Origin: Scatavimonas merdipullorum
GTDB taxonomy: Bacteria > Bacillota > Clostridia > Oscillospirales > Acutalibacteraceae
DNA length: 64,000 bases
Assembly (NCBI GenBank): GCA_018712865.1
Contig: DVGH01000026.1
Coordinates: forward strand, 30,838-94,837
Reading direction: 5' to 3'
Each line of letters starts with the position of its first letter. The stretch's first letter is position 1. Positions 31,938 to 40,091 of this stretch are shown here, in pieces. The position numbers and the translations under genes are program-made. The notes under the pieces are model-generated. The model searched no databases. It saw only the letters and a program-made list of their open reading frames with translations, and was not told the origin of the DNA.

Positions 31938-32618
31938 TTTTCTATTCAATTCAAAATCCTTCGTTTTTTCTGTTTTCAGCAGGTTTGCAAGATCGGAAAA
32001 ACAAGTCAAACTCCCAATCGGCTTATAAAAAGATGCCTCCGTTTCATTTTGAAATCCCCAACCATAAAGAGCCGCGACAAAATCCATTGGAATGCTTTGT
32101 GCTCCCTGTCCGTCAAAGGCGCTGTCGCCTACCAGCAGACTTTTTTCCGGATGAATATTTGTACACCGGCAGGCTGCTTTTAGCAGGTCGCTTTTCTTTT
32201 CATTCCCTTTATAGGCGCACACGGCGTCAAAAAGCCCGTCTATCTGATTTGTGCGGAGCATGTCATAAATAAATTGCTCATGCTTTAATGTTGCAACGGC
32301 CAGCAGCAGCCCCATCCTTTTTAATTGTAACAATGTCTGTTGAACCCCCTCATAAAGCGGGGCGGGCAGGTCTTTTCCTTTCTTTGCATATAACGTGCGG
32401 TAGTTTGCAACGGCATGGGGGAGCAGTTGCTGCGGCATGTCCGGCCATAAGCGCAGAAAACCCTCTTCCAGCGAAGCGCCGATTACACCGAAAAAATCTT
32501 CTCGGTGCAGGCGGGGTGCAAACCCCATAGAGGCGGCGGTCGTGTTATAGCAATATCGAATACCGGGGGATGTATCCGCCAACGTTCCGTCATAATCAAA
32601 GATGATCAGTTTCTTCAC
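31920..32618 (-). CDS. HAD-superfamily phosphatase (phosphoglycolate-phosphatase-like)
   Basis: 232 residues. HAD motif I is FDYDGTLADT (Asp8, Asp10), motif III lies in the Lys of YKGNEKKSD, and motif IV is LLVGDSAFDGQGA. The cap is a C1 helical cap, as in subfamily IA. It removes phosphate from a small molecule, here plausibly a sugar-acid phosphate, because it is the last gene of the ulosonic-acid-like operon. The ATG at 32618 overlaps the upstream glycosyltransferase gene by 23 bases. Its last four codons lie in a terminator stem. Confidence 0.87.
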   Translation of the reverse strand: MKKLIIFDYDGTLADTSPGIRYCYNTTAASMGFAPRLHREDFFGVIGASLEEGFLRLWPDMPQQLLPHAVANYRTLYAKKGKDLPAPLYEGVQQTLLQLKRMGLLLAVATLKHEQFIYDMLRTNQIDGLFDAVCAYKGNEKKSDLLKAACRCTNIHPEKSLLVGDSAFDGQGAQSIPMDFVAALYGWGFQNETEASFYKPIGSLTCFSDLANLLKTEKTKDFELNRKNRRPL

Positions 32619-34191
32619 AAGAACGCCTACTTTCTTCTATGTAGCTGTTTAAGCGTTTTTCCGTAGCGGCCAAAACGCCCTCTAACACTCGTATTTTTTC
32701 TGCCTCAGAGACGCCAATCCCGCGCATCTCAACTGTAACGCCCGTATAGGGGAGCTCTTTTTTTATCGCAAACTGTTCGGCTGCTTTCATAATTGTCTGC
32801 TCCTTTGTAAAAATTGTAATATGCCGCATTTGACCGTTACCATACAGTGTTATAGGACGTATATAACGGAATAAGCTTTTGTCCTGCCCGTCAAAAAATG
32901 CATAGCTTTCCTTTTCCTGACAAAAGATGACAACCCTTGCCGCTGTGCGGCGCAGAAAAGATACCGTCTGTTCAGCGCGTCGGATCGGATCCTGTTGGTT
33001 TAAATCGCTGAACACTACGGCTTCTGCAGAAGAGGCAAAAATTTGATCAGGGTGTGAAAACACAGCCGGGCTCTTTCGCATATGGGAAAGCTCCTGCAAA
33101 AGCAGCTCATCCCCGTCGGTGTCTACACTTTGTATGCCTATGGACTGCAAAAAGCGGACCGCACAGTCATATTGGGGCATATAGCGCCAATCCTTCAAAA
33201 TACGATCATCAAAACAAAGCGTTTGCCCGGCGATGAATTGCATGGAACGCACAGATGTAGAATAGGCCGCCGCTGCCTTCTGAAACCGCCCGGATATACA
33301 ATAGCGTATCAACTCAGACGGCATTGCAAAGGGAAGAATTTTTGCTTTCCCCTGAAAAACGCGGCGGTACATTCCAGCTATGTCGTCTGGGTGTGGTTTA
33401 ATTACCAATTGGCTGTTCGGGGCAAACAGATAATCTGCAAACAGAGTATACAGCATGTGCTGCTCCGAAAGCGTCATTAACCCCAGGTTTGCCATATGCT
33501 GGGTCAGCAGCAACGCACTGTTTTCAGACAATACAATTTTTTCTTTCACACCAAAAAAATGCAGAACCTGCTGTCGCTTTGCCTCCGGCATTTCCTGCAG
33601 GATGCGGTCAACGGAAAAGTCGGCCATTTTCGGATGTGTATAACCCGGTTTTTGTTTTTCTGCATCTGCAAGAATTTCACAGGCATACCGGTTTTCACCA
33701 AAGCAGCCTAAAGAAAAATAAAAATGGTACTGTGTTTTATTGCGTTTCATATTTTCCAAAGCAAAATCACGGTTGGAAAGAACGCCGCTTCCTTCTTCAA
33801 AGCAATGGTAAGAAAGCTTGTTTTTGATCACGTACCATCCAAAAGGGAAGTGGTCCGGGCACACATACAAGTTTTTTTCTCCCTTAACATGCACGCCTGC
33901 TTTTTTTAAGCTTTTTTCCATTTGGCGGCAGCAGGCAGAAAGAATAAAACCTGCCGGCATTTTTTTTCGCTCCAAATACCGTTGATGTTCCAGGACAGAA
34001 AGCTCTTCTAAAAGCACAACCTTATCAAAAATCCCGGTGCTTTGGTAATGCTTTGCAAAAGCAACAGAATTTTTATGAATGTCCGATAGCAGCAATACCG
34101 CATTTTCCTGCGGATGAACCGTCATTTTATGCAGAACGCAGCATAAGACATGATACGTCGTTAACGCATAATAAATCATTCCGATCCTCAT
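32596..34191 (-). CDS. predicted sialyltransferase-like glycosyltransferase (GT-B type)
   Basis: 531 residues, no signal peptide. It begins MRIGMIYYALTTYHVLCCVL, the pattern with which polysialyltransferase-like proteins start. It has both marks of bacterial sialyltransferases: an acidic-acidic-Gly site in CFEEGSGVL near residue 132, and a His-Pro site in LVIKPHPDDIAGMYR near residue 260, followed by SELIRYCISG. Expected to transfer a CMP-activated acidic sugar on the cytosolic face. The C-terminal 190 residues are unassigned. It overlaps both neighbours. A homologue with the same layout is at 38513-40057. Assignment is by motifs only. Confidence 0.68.
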   Translation of the reverse strand: MRIGMIYYALTTYHVLCCVLHKMTVHPQENAVLLLSDIHKNSVAFAKHYQSTGIFDKVVLLEELSVLEHQRYLERKKMPAGFILSACCRQMEKSLKKAGVHVKGEKNLYVCPDHFPFGWYVIKNKLSYHCFEEGSGVLSNRDFALENMKRNKTQYHFYFSLGCFGENRYACEILADAEKQKPGYTHPKMADFSVDRILQEMPEAKRQQVLHFFGVKEKIVLSENSALLLTQHMANLGLMTLSEQHMLYTLFADYLFAPNSQLVIKPHPDDIAGMYRRVFQGKAKILPFAMPSELIRYCISGRFQKAAAAYSTSVRSMQFIAGQTLCFDDRILKDWRYMPQYDCAVRFLQSIGIQSVDTDGDELLLQELSHMRKSPAVFSHPDQIFASSAEAVVFSDLNQQDPIRRAEQTVSFLRRTAARVVIFCQEKESYAFFDGQDKSLFRYIRPITLYGNGQMRHITIFTKEQTIMKAAEQFAIKKELPYTGVTVEMRGIGVSEAEKIRVLEGVLAATEKRLNSYIEESRRSCEETDHL

Positions 34192-36293
34192 TTCTTGAAT
34201 TCTTTATCAAACAGGTCTTGCAGTGTTTCCATCGTATGGGAGGAAGTCCCTACTGTCCGATTTACGGGATAATCAGAAAAAAGATTGCGAAAATATTTTG
34301 GCCTGGATATAATAAAGCGGCAAACATGGTAAGCGTCTTCTCCGCAGATCCTGTACATATAAGGGTACTTCTTAAACGCCTGCGTGTACGCTTCTATAAA
34401 TTGCAAAACACCCTGCTGAAGCGCACGGATTTTTTCATAGCCTTCTACTTCCGGTAAATCAAAGCAAAAGCCGGGCTGTCCGTCTTTACCTTCTTCGTAC
34501 TGCAAAAAGGAGGGCGTTGGGGAAGCAAGCATCATTTCAATCAATACACTGTAAAGCTGGCCTACGCGATGCCTGCGTTTTAATTCCCTGTTTTTTTGCT
34601 GAGAAAACATATAAGACTCTATATCGCCGGTAGTAAGCGGCGCTTCAATAATATTTTGGTCATGAATGTAATTGGCGCCCGATATAAATCCATATATTTT
34701 ACAATCCAGTTTCCACAAATCCTCTACCAGCACCTTTAGCGCAGAAACGCCGCTGGCTGCCCAACCAACGTCTACCGCTGCGGCACAGCGGGCGCCGGAC
34801 AACTTTTCACGGTAATATTTTTTTGCTGCCTCAAAGCTTTTTGCATAGGCATTTTCTACAATGTGCCAATTATCCAGAAAAACGGCGACGATCTGCTCGT
34901 AATTTTCCTGCGTAAGTACCATATCCTTTGGAAAGCCGGCTTTTTCCAATACCGGCTGCATATCCGGCAGTTCCATTGCCTTGAGCATCTGATGCATGGT
35001 GATTTTTCTGGAGATTTTATATTTTATATAGCGCAAAAAAAATTCATTGCGAAAATAACCGGCTGTCAAGCGGGTGGCGGCAGCGCGGGACCAATATACA
35101 TATTGTGTGTTCTCTTTTGGATAAAGCATCTGATAGGCTTTTTGCAGGATATCGCCATCCCTGGATAAAAACAGCAACGTATCAATCCCTTTGGCTTTTA
35201 CCCGCTCGTGGATCCATACGCAATAGCCCAGTATATAAAAGCCGGCGTATGCATAGCCGTATTCAAAATATTGGTTTTCCCGGTATGCCCCGCAGCATAG
35301 GCGGTTATTTAAAACGCCTCGATATGCGCTTCCAATCAGCGCTGTCAGATCTGCTGCGCGGTGTGGGTTCCCCAAACGGTCAACATTCGGGTAATAGCAT
35401 GTTTGAAGTCCCGCTTCTTTTGCGGCAAGTACGTCGGCGGTGTAATTGTCGCCAATGTGCAAATATGTTTTTTCTGTTCCAATTTTTTCTTTTACATAAG
35501 GAAAAAGACGGCCGCTTCGTTTGGAAAAGCCGCATTCCTGCGACAAAAAAACATGCGAAATTTCAGTGTAGCCGTTTTTATGCAGCGCTTTTTTAATAAT
35601 ATCGCCGGACAGATACATATCTGTGACGGCGATAATCGTTTTATTCAGATTTAAGGCCATATGATAAATTTCTTTCATATAGGGGTTAAACTGCAAAAGC
35701 GAAAGCTCCGTTTCTTCTTCTATCCGTATCGCTTTTTCTATATCGCATGCAACATAACGCCGGAGCTTTTTATAAATATCCTGCAAGGTAACCTCATTGC
35801 TGCCGGTTTTGCCCATGGCCTCCTTGCGTGCCTGTTTTTCTGCCAGTACGCGGTATCTGAAAAAAGAAGGGCAGTGCAGCTGCTCTCCAACCAGATAAAA
35901 GACCGCCTTGGGATCATCAAAGGGGCGTAAAAGCAGGGTGTCGAATACGTCAAAGGAGACTACGTCGCACAGTAAAAGCTTTTTTGCCATAGCCGTATAA
36001 CTGGGCCTTCTGCAGGCACGGCTTTCCGGGCGTTTATAGAATGGATGGTTTGTGTAATCCCGCCGCTCCGCGGGAGCGGCCCGGTGCGAGTAGACCTTCC
36101 CAACAGCAGATGCCAGGCAAAGCAGCAGCAGGTACAAAGCCCGCCGCACAATACCAATTTCGTCGGATTTTTCATGATAATACGCGTCTGTAATAAAGCG
36201 CCGGCGCATAACAACACGGGCAAAAGCACGGTCGATACGCTGTTTTATTTTTCTTTTTTTCCTTTTGTAAAGCTGTACAATCCGTCCTGTCAA
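34188..36293 (-). CDS. large HAD-like protein of COG5610 type
   Basis: 701 residues. A basic N-terminus (1-45) and a short hydrophobic stretch near 52-64 may tether it to the membrane. A HAD core follows with motif I SFDVFDTLLLRPF near residue 114, a serine/threonine at motif II (IIAVTDMYLSGD) and motif IV YLHIGDNYTADVLAAKEAGL. The remaining part (about 330-700) contains LLFLSRDGDILQKAYQ and AAVDVGWAASGVSAL, which are typical of COG5610 predicted hydrolases in polysaccharide clusters. Biochemistry unknown. Coupled by a four-base overlap to the genes on both sides. Confidence 0.75.
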   Translation of the reverse strand: MTGRIVQLYKRKKRKIKQRIDRAFARVVMRRRFITDAYYHEKSDEIGIVRRALYLLLLCLASAVGKVYSHRAAPAERRDYTNHPFYKRPESRACRRPSYTAMAKKLLLCDVVSFDVFDTLLLRPFDDPKAVFYLVGEQLHCPSFFRYRVLAEKQARKEAMGKTGSNEVTLQDIYKKLRRYVACDIEKAIRIEEETELSLLQFNPYMKEIYHMALNLNKTIIAVTDMYLSGDIIKKALHKNGYTEISHVFLSQECGFSKRSGRLFPYVKEKIGTEKTYLHIGDNYTADVLAAKEAGLQTCYYPNVDRLGNPHRAADLTALIGSAYRGVLNNRLCCGAYRENQYFEYGYAYAGFYILGYCVWIHERVKAKGIDTLLFLSRDGDILQKAYQMLYPKENTQYVYWSRAAATRLTAGYFRNEFFLRYIKYKISRKITMHQMLKAMELPDMQPVLEKAGFPKDMVLTQENYEQIVAVFLDNWHIVENAYAKSFEAAKKYYREKLSGARCAAAVDVGWAASGVSALKVLVEDLWKLDCKIYGFISGANYIHDQNIIEAPLTTGDIESYMFSQQKNRELKRRHRVGQLYSVLIEMMLASPTPSFLQYEEGKDGQPGFCFDLPEVEGYEKIRALQQGVLQFIEAYTQAFKKYPYMYRICGEDAYHVCRFIISRPKYFRNLFSDYPVNRTVGTSSHTMETLQDLFDKEFKK

Positions 36294-37894
36294 TCATCTT
36301 CATCCTTTTGATTATGGATTTTATAGAGGCTCGGGGTAAGAAGCGTCAGGCGCAATTCCTTTGCACGTTTATTAAGCTGCGTGTTAATTTCTTCATTTTT
36401 TGTATGAAGCGGAATATCATAATTAAACACCGCATAGTCGGGCGACCAGTAATTGGACAAAGGGTCGTCCGAAAAGCCGTCCATCCCGGCTAAAAAAACG
36501 TCCTTTACAGTGCATTTTACCAGCAATTTCAGCAGCATGGGGCAGGCGCTGTCAGAGGCATATAACGAGGTATTGAGCAAAGAGGAATAGTTAACAATGG
36601 TCGCTGCTTCAGGCAAAGTGCGGATATTCGAGGTTGCCACAACCTTTTCCCAGTCCATTTCTTTGCCGCCTTCTTCATAACGCCGGTCGTTGGTTAAAAA
36701 CAAAAGATCATACGAATAGTTTTCCGGTACAAAATTGACACTAATCACCAATGGGTTTTCCTGCGCGATAAATTGGTCAATTTGTTCTTTACAGGTAACG
36801 ATCGAACGACCCGGGGCCAGTATCAGTACTTTTTTTCCCGACATTTTCCGGCGCAGCATATCAATGGCTTCTATATCGTCCACCGCATGCGATTGGTATT
36901 TTTGATAAAGCCGTTCGATCAGGTATTTGTCAAACTGTTCCCGTTTTTCTGCCGGTATCTGGTCAAGAATTTCCGACACGGCGCTGACCTGCATCGTCTG
37001 TTTGGACATTAAGTAAGAGGCGTAATTGGGGTGGCAGTTCTGGATAGAGGACAAAAAATATGGGCAGGAATACCCCCATCTGCTTGTAAGCGAAATTGTT
37101 GAAATATATTTATCCACAATCTCCAGAATAGGCAGGACGTTATAGCGGCTTTCATATTCGCAGTTGTAATAGTTGATTACAAGCTCTGTGCAGAGGTTGC
37201 CCGCGCCGCGCCCCATCCCGCTTGCTGAACAGTCAAGAATCAACCCGCGGGAAGTTTTATACTCCAGCAGCTTTTGCGCGTTTGCAAACGACATCTGTAG
37301 GTTGTTGTGGGAATGGTAGCCAATCTTAATTCCTTCTGCCAGGTTATTATCCGCCAATATAACTTGGCGCAGCAGCAGTTTTCCATACATGGTTCCAAGC
37401 GTGTCCACCAGATAAAAGGCGTAGGGCCTTAACTGGTTTACGCGCTTAATCAGGCGGATCAACTCTTCGTCGGAGTACGAAGCAGTGCCTACCGGCTGCA
37501 TGAACAGCTTATAACCCTTTTGCTTGAGCATTTCACCATAACAAAAGGCTTTGTCCATTTCTTCCGGATGAAAGGTAAGGCGAACACCACCCAGCCCTGT
37601 TTTTTGGGCGTCTGAAAGGGCAGACGGATTTATTTCCTTTTCACCTATAGCGATCATCGCAACAAACAGTGTGTTGCTGCCCTCTGGCAAAAGCGCGTTG
37701 ATTTCCTCAACGCTGTGGAACAAAGCCTGCCCTTCCTTACTGGGCAGATCAGTTAAAAACCCGCATTCTACAATATCGGCGCCGGATTTAGTAAAGCGAT
37801 ACAGCATATCCCGGATCGTTTCACGCCCAAATTGCCAATCGTTGACATACCCGCCGTCGCGAAGCGTGCAGTCCAATAATTTTACCTGTTTCAT
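36290..37894 (-). CDS. HMGL-type (DRE-TIM) pyruvate aldolase with an extra C-terminal domain
   Basis: 534 residues. Residues 1 to about 270 are a DRE-TIM barrel: KLLDCTLRDGGYVNDW at the N-terminus supplies the catalytic Arg/Asp, and GYHSHNN near residue 195 the metal-binding histidines. The closest well-known activity is 4-hydroxy-2-oxovalerate aldolase, joining pyruvate with an aldehyde. A helical link follows, then a separate Rossmann-like domain from about 350 (KVLILAPGRSIVTCKEQIDQF...ISVNFVP...DLLFLTNDRR) resembling MptE/DUF115-like domains. No dehydrogenase partner for catechol breakdown is present. Next to a CMP-sugar synthetase, formation of a 2-keto-3-deoxy sugar acid is the natural guess. 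Confidence 0.78.
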   Translation of the reverse strand: MKQVKLLDCTLRDGGYVNDWQFGRETIRDMLYRFTKSGADIVECGFLTDLPSKEGQALFHSVEEINALLPEGSNTLFVAMIAIGEKEINPSALSDAQKTGLGGVRLTFHPEEMDKAFCYGEMLKQKGYKLFMQPVGTASYSDEELIRLIKRVNQLRPYAFYLVDTLGTMYGKLLLRQVILADNNLAEGIKIGYHSHNNLQMSFANAQKLLEYKTSRGLILDCSASGMGRGAGNLCTELVINYYNCEYESRYNVLPILEIVDKYISTISLTSRWGYSCPYFLSSIQNCHPNYASYLMSKQTMQVSAVSEILDQIPAEKREQFDKYLIERLYQKYQSHAVDDIEAIDMLRRKMSGKKVLILAPGRSIVTCKEQIDQFIAQENPLVISVNFVPENYSYDLLFLTNDRRYEEGGKEMDWEKVVATSNIRTLPEAATIVNYSSLLNTSLYASDSACPMLLKLLVKCTVKDVFLAGMDGFSDDPLSNYWSPDYAVFNYDIPLHTKNEEINTQLNKRAKELRLTLLTPSLYKIHNQKDEDD

Positions 37895-38553
37895 ATGTGT
37901 TCTCCTTTGCGGACAAATCGGTTATAGAGCATGTCCGCAATTTCAAAATCAATGGGCTCGTTGATGTCGCAGGCTTCTATATCGCTGACCGGGATCAAAA
38001 ACGGGCGGTCCCCAGTGCGGCGCCGTTGTTCCATCAACACTTCCCGCCTATAAATATACAGACCCGTGGTTTCTGCATATATTTCTCCCAAATCCTGCGT
38101 GCGCGGGATTTGGCGGATATCATACTGCGGCTTTCCATTGATCCACAGAAATTCGCGCAGCTTTTTTACAGTCAGCGCACTGTCGTATTCTCCGCTGCAT
38201 ACGGCCTGCAATCCTGTATGGACAGAAGCACAGGAAATAAACGGCGCGGTCGCATGCGCCAGAACATAGATATCTGCATATACGTCCCGCGCAAACGCAT
38301 GTAAAACATCTAAAATCAAAGTGGAGGAAGAATCCAGGCTGGGGTCGCGCGCAAGCCAGGAAACCCCCTCTGGTAAATATGTCTGGATTGCCGGATCACT
38401 GCAATACACGTAAATTTTATCCAGATTATCCACCTTGCGCAGCGTACGCAAAATATAGCAGATCAAAGGATCACCATTGTGGAAGGGCTTTGTGTTTTTT
38501 CCAGGCAGGCGTTCATTTTGAAGCTTTACCGGAACAAAGGCGACTGTTTTCAT
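37891..38553 (-). CDS. acylneuraminate/Kdo cytidylyltransferase-like CMP-sugar synthetase
   Basis: 220 residues. The nucleotide-binding start VAFVPVKLQNERLPGKNTKPF is the NeuA/KdsB signature (RLPGKN). Further marks are LAHATAPFISCASVHTGL and the C-terminal ACDINEPIDFEIAD, with the acidic residues that bind magnesium. It should activate an ulosonic acid as its CMP derivative in the cytosol. I use ATG 38553, which gives the family N-terminus; a start at 38601 would add 16 basic residues. It overlaps the end of the preceding gene by 41 bases and the next gene by four. Confidence 0.83.
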   Translation of the reverse strand: MKTVAFVPVKLQNERLPGKNTKPFHNGDPLICYILRTLRKVDNLDKIYVYCSDPAIQTYLPEGVSWLARDPSLDSSSTLILDVLHAFARDVYADIYVLAHATAPFISCASVHTGLQAVCSGEYDSALTVKKLREFLWINGKPQYDIRQIPRTQDLGEIYAETTGLYIYRREVLMEQRRRTGDRPFLIPVSDIEACDINEPIDFEIADMLYNRFVRKGEHI

Positions 38554-40057
38554 AAGGCGGTGCACTCTCTTTCTCCGTTTTTGGAAGAATTTGTAAGTCA
38601 ATGGTCAACACAGCTTTAGAATAACGTAAAGTGCGTTTTGTACAAAAGACAGGCAGAGCGCTGTGCAATTGCTTTTTTCCCAGGATAAGATAAAGATTAT
38701 AGCTGTTTTCTGTAAGAAGGCTTCCTTCCTCCGGGCATAGTTTTGCATGCGCCCATATTATGCTTTTGTCCGGCGGAAGGCAGGCTGCAAACGGAAGGCT
38801 TGTCGGTTTTTCTTCACCGTCGTCGTCCAACAGCAGCAAAACGGTTTTTTGAAGGTCCGCGTCCTGTAAAACGGGGTTGCCGGTAACATAAACAGGGAGG
38901 CCATGCGCCTGTATTGGAACATGCAGAATTTTCAAAAAATTGTAAAGCTGTGTTTCTTTTACCTCCGACAAGGTAAGAGCCAGGGCGGTATCTTCAGATG
39001 TCGCAAGCTTTAAAAGCAAAAAAGCCGCGGTATAATAGGCGTGCAGGTGCTCATAGCCAGTTTCAATTTCTGTGGTAAATGCATAAACCTCCCGTGCAAA
39101 AGGGGCCATACCGCCTATAGAGGTGGAGCTTGCAGTGAGCACCCGTTGCACAGGATGTGAAAAAACAAAGGGAAGAAGCTCTGCGTTCATCCGGCAGGGC
39201 AGAATATCTGCACCGGGGAAAATTCTTCGGTAATTTAACCAAATATCCTTCGGGTGCGGCTTAATAACCAGCTTGCAATCGCTTGCAAAGTAATCGACTA
39301 AAAGGGTCGTAATCTGCTCCTGTACATCCAGATCCTTCACAGCCATTGTTTTAAGAAATTGGGTCATATAGATACAGATGGGCAGCCTTTCTGTCACCTT
39401 AATAGGTGTTGCGTTATAATAGGCCAATATTTCCGGAACACGGTTTGGAATTTCGTTTTTCAGTGCGTCATATATCGAAAAATTTTCTGCCTTTTCATCG
39501 GCAAACCCTTCCACAAAATTGCGCATGTCGCACAGGCGGGCGGTTTCATACTCGCTGGTGCCGGCTCCATGTAAAAATTCAGAAATCACATAGTTTGTCA
39601 GGTTAATCTCCTTGGTAATTTGCATGTACCGCTTGCGCTGCGACAACATACCGCTTGCGTCTTCAATATAAACATGAGGAATACGGTTGGCAAGACAGTA
39701 AATGCCAAAGGACCATTGGTCGGAGCCAATATAAATTTTAGAAAACGAAGAAAGGTCCAAATGCAGCCAGTTTTCCATACACGTACAGACATTGCGGATA
39801 ACCGACCGAATCTCTTCCGGTGTGCTGGATTCTGTCAAAGCGTTGCCCCGCCGCAGCTTAAATTGGTTTTCAGGAATCAAACGGACAAACGAAAACCAAC
39901 CTGTTTTCTGTAATTTTTGCAAAAACTCGTCCCGCTGGGCTTCCGGCCATATGTATTCAACCATAAAAAGCCCGGCTTCTTCATCTGGATGGCGGGACAG
40001 CCGGTGTACAATGCAATACAGAAGCTGATAGGTGGTCGATAAATGGTACAAAACCAT
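38513..40057 (-). CDS. predicted sialyltransferase-like glycosyltransferase, second copy
   Basis: 514 residues. The start MVLYHLSTTYQLLYCIVHRL resembles polysialyltransferase-type N-termini. The acidic site reads VYIEDASGMLSQ near residue 131, and the His-Pro site is LVIKPHPKDIWLNYRRIFPGADILP near residue 262, followed by a Ser-Thr-Ser pattern in VLTASSTSIGGMAPFA. The layout equals that of the protein from 32596-34191, though similarity is low outside the motifs. Probably it transfers the same CMP-sugar to a different acceptor or linkage. A Shine-Dalgarno AAAGGAG lies before ATG 40057. Assignment by motifs. Confidence 0.68.
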   Translation of the reverse strand: MVLYHLSTTYQLLYCIVHRLSRHPDEEAGLFMVEYIWPEAQRDEFLQKLQKTGWFSFVRLIPENQFKLRRGNALTESSTPEEIRSVIRNVCTCMENWLHLDLSSFSKIYIGSDQWSFGIYCLANRIPHVYIEDASGMLSQRKRYMQITKEINLTNYVISEFLHGAGTSEYETARLCDMRNFVEGFADEKAENFSIYDALKNEIPNRVPEILAYYNATPIKVTERLPICIYMTQFLKTMAVKDLDVQEQITTLLVDYFASDCKLVIKPHPKDIWLNYRRIFPGADILPCRMNAELLPFVFSHPVQRVLTASSTSIGGMAPFAREVYAFTTEIETGYEHLHAYYTAAFLLLKLATSEDTALALTLSEVKETQLYNFLKILHVPIQAHGLPVYVTGNPVLQDADLQKTVLLLLDDDGEEKPTSLPFAACLPPDKSIIWAHAKLCPEEGSLLTENSYNLYLILGKKQLHSALPVFCTKRTLRYSKAVLTIDLQILPKTEKESAPPYENSRLCSGKASK

Positions 40058-40091
40058 TTCTTAAAATGCTCCTTTCAAAAGGGAGTCTTTC

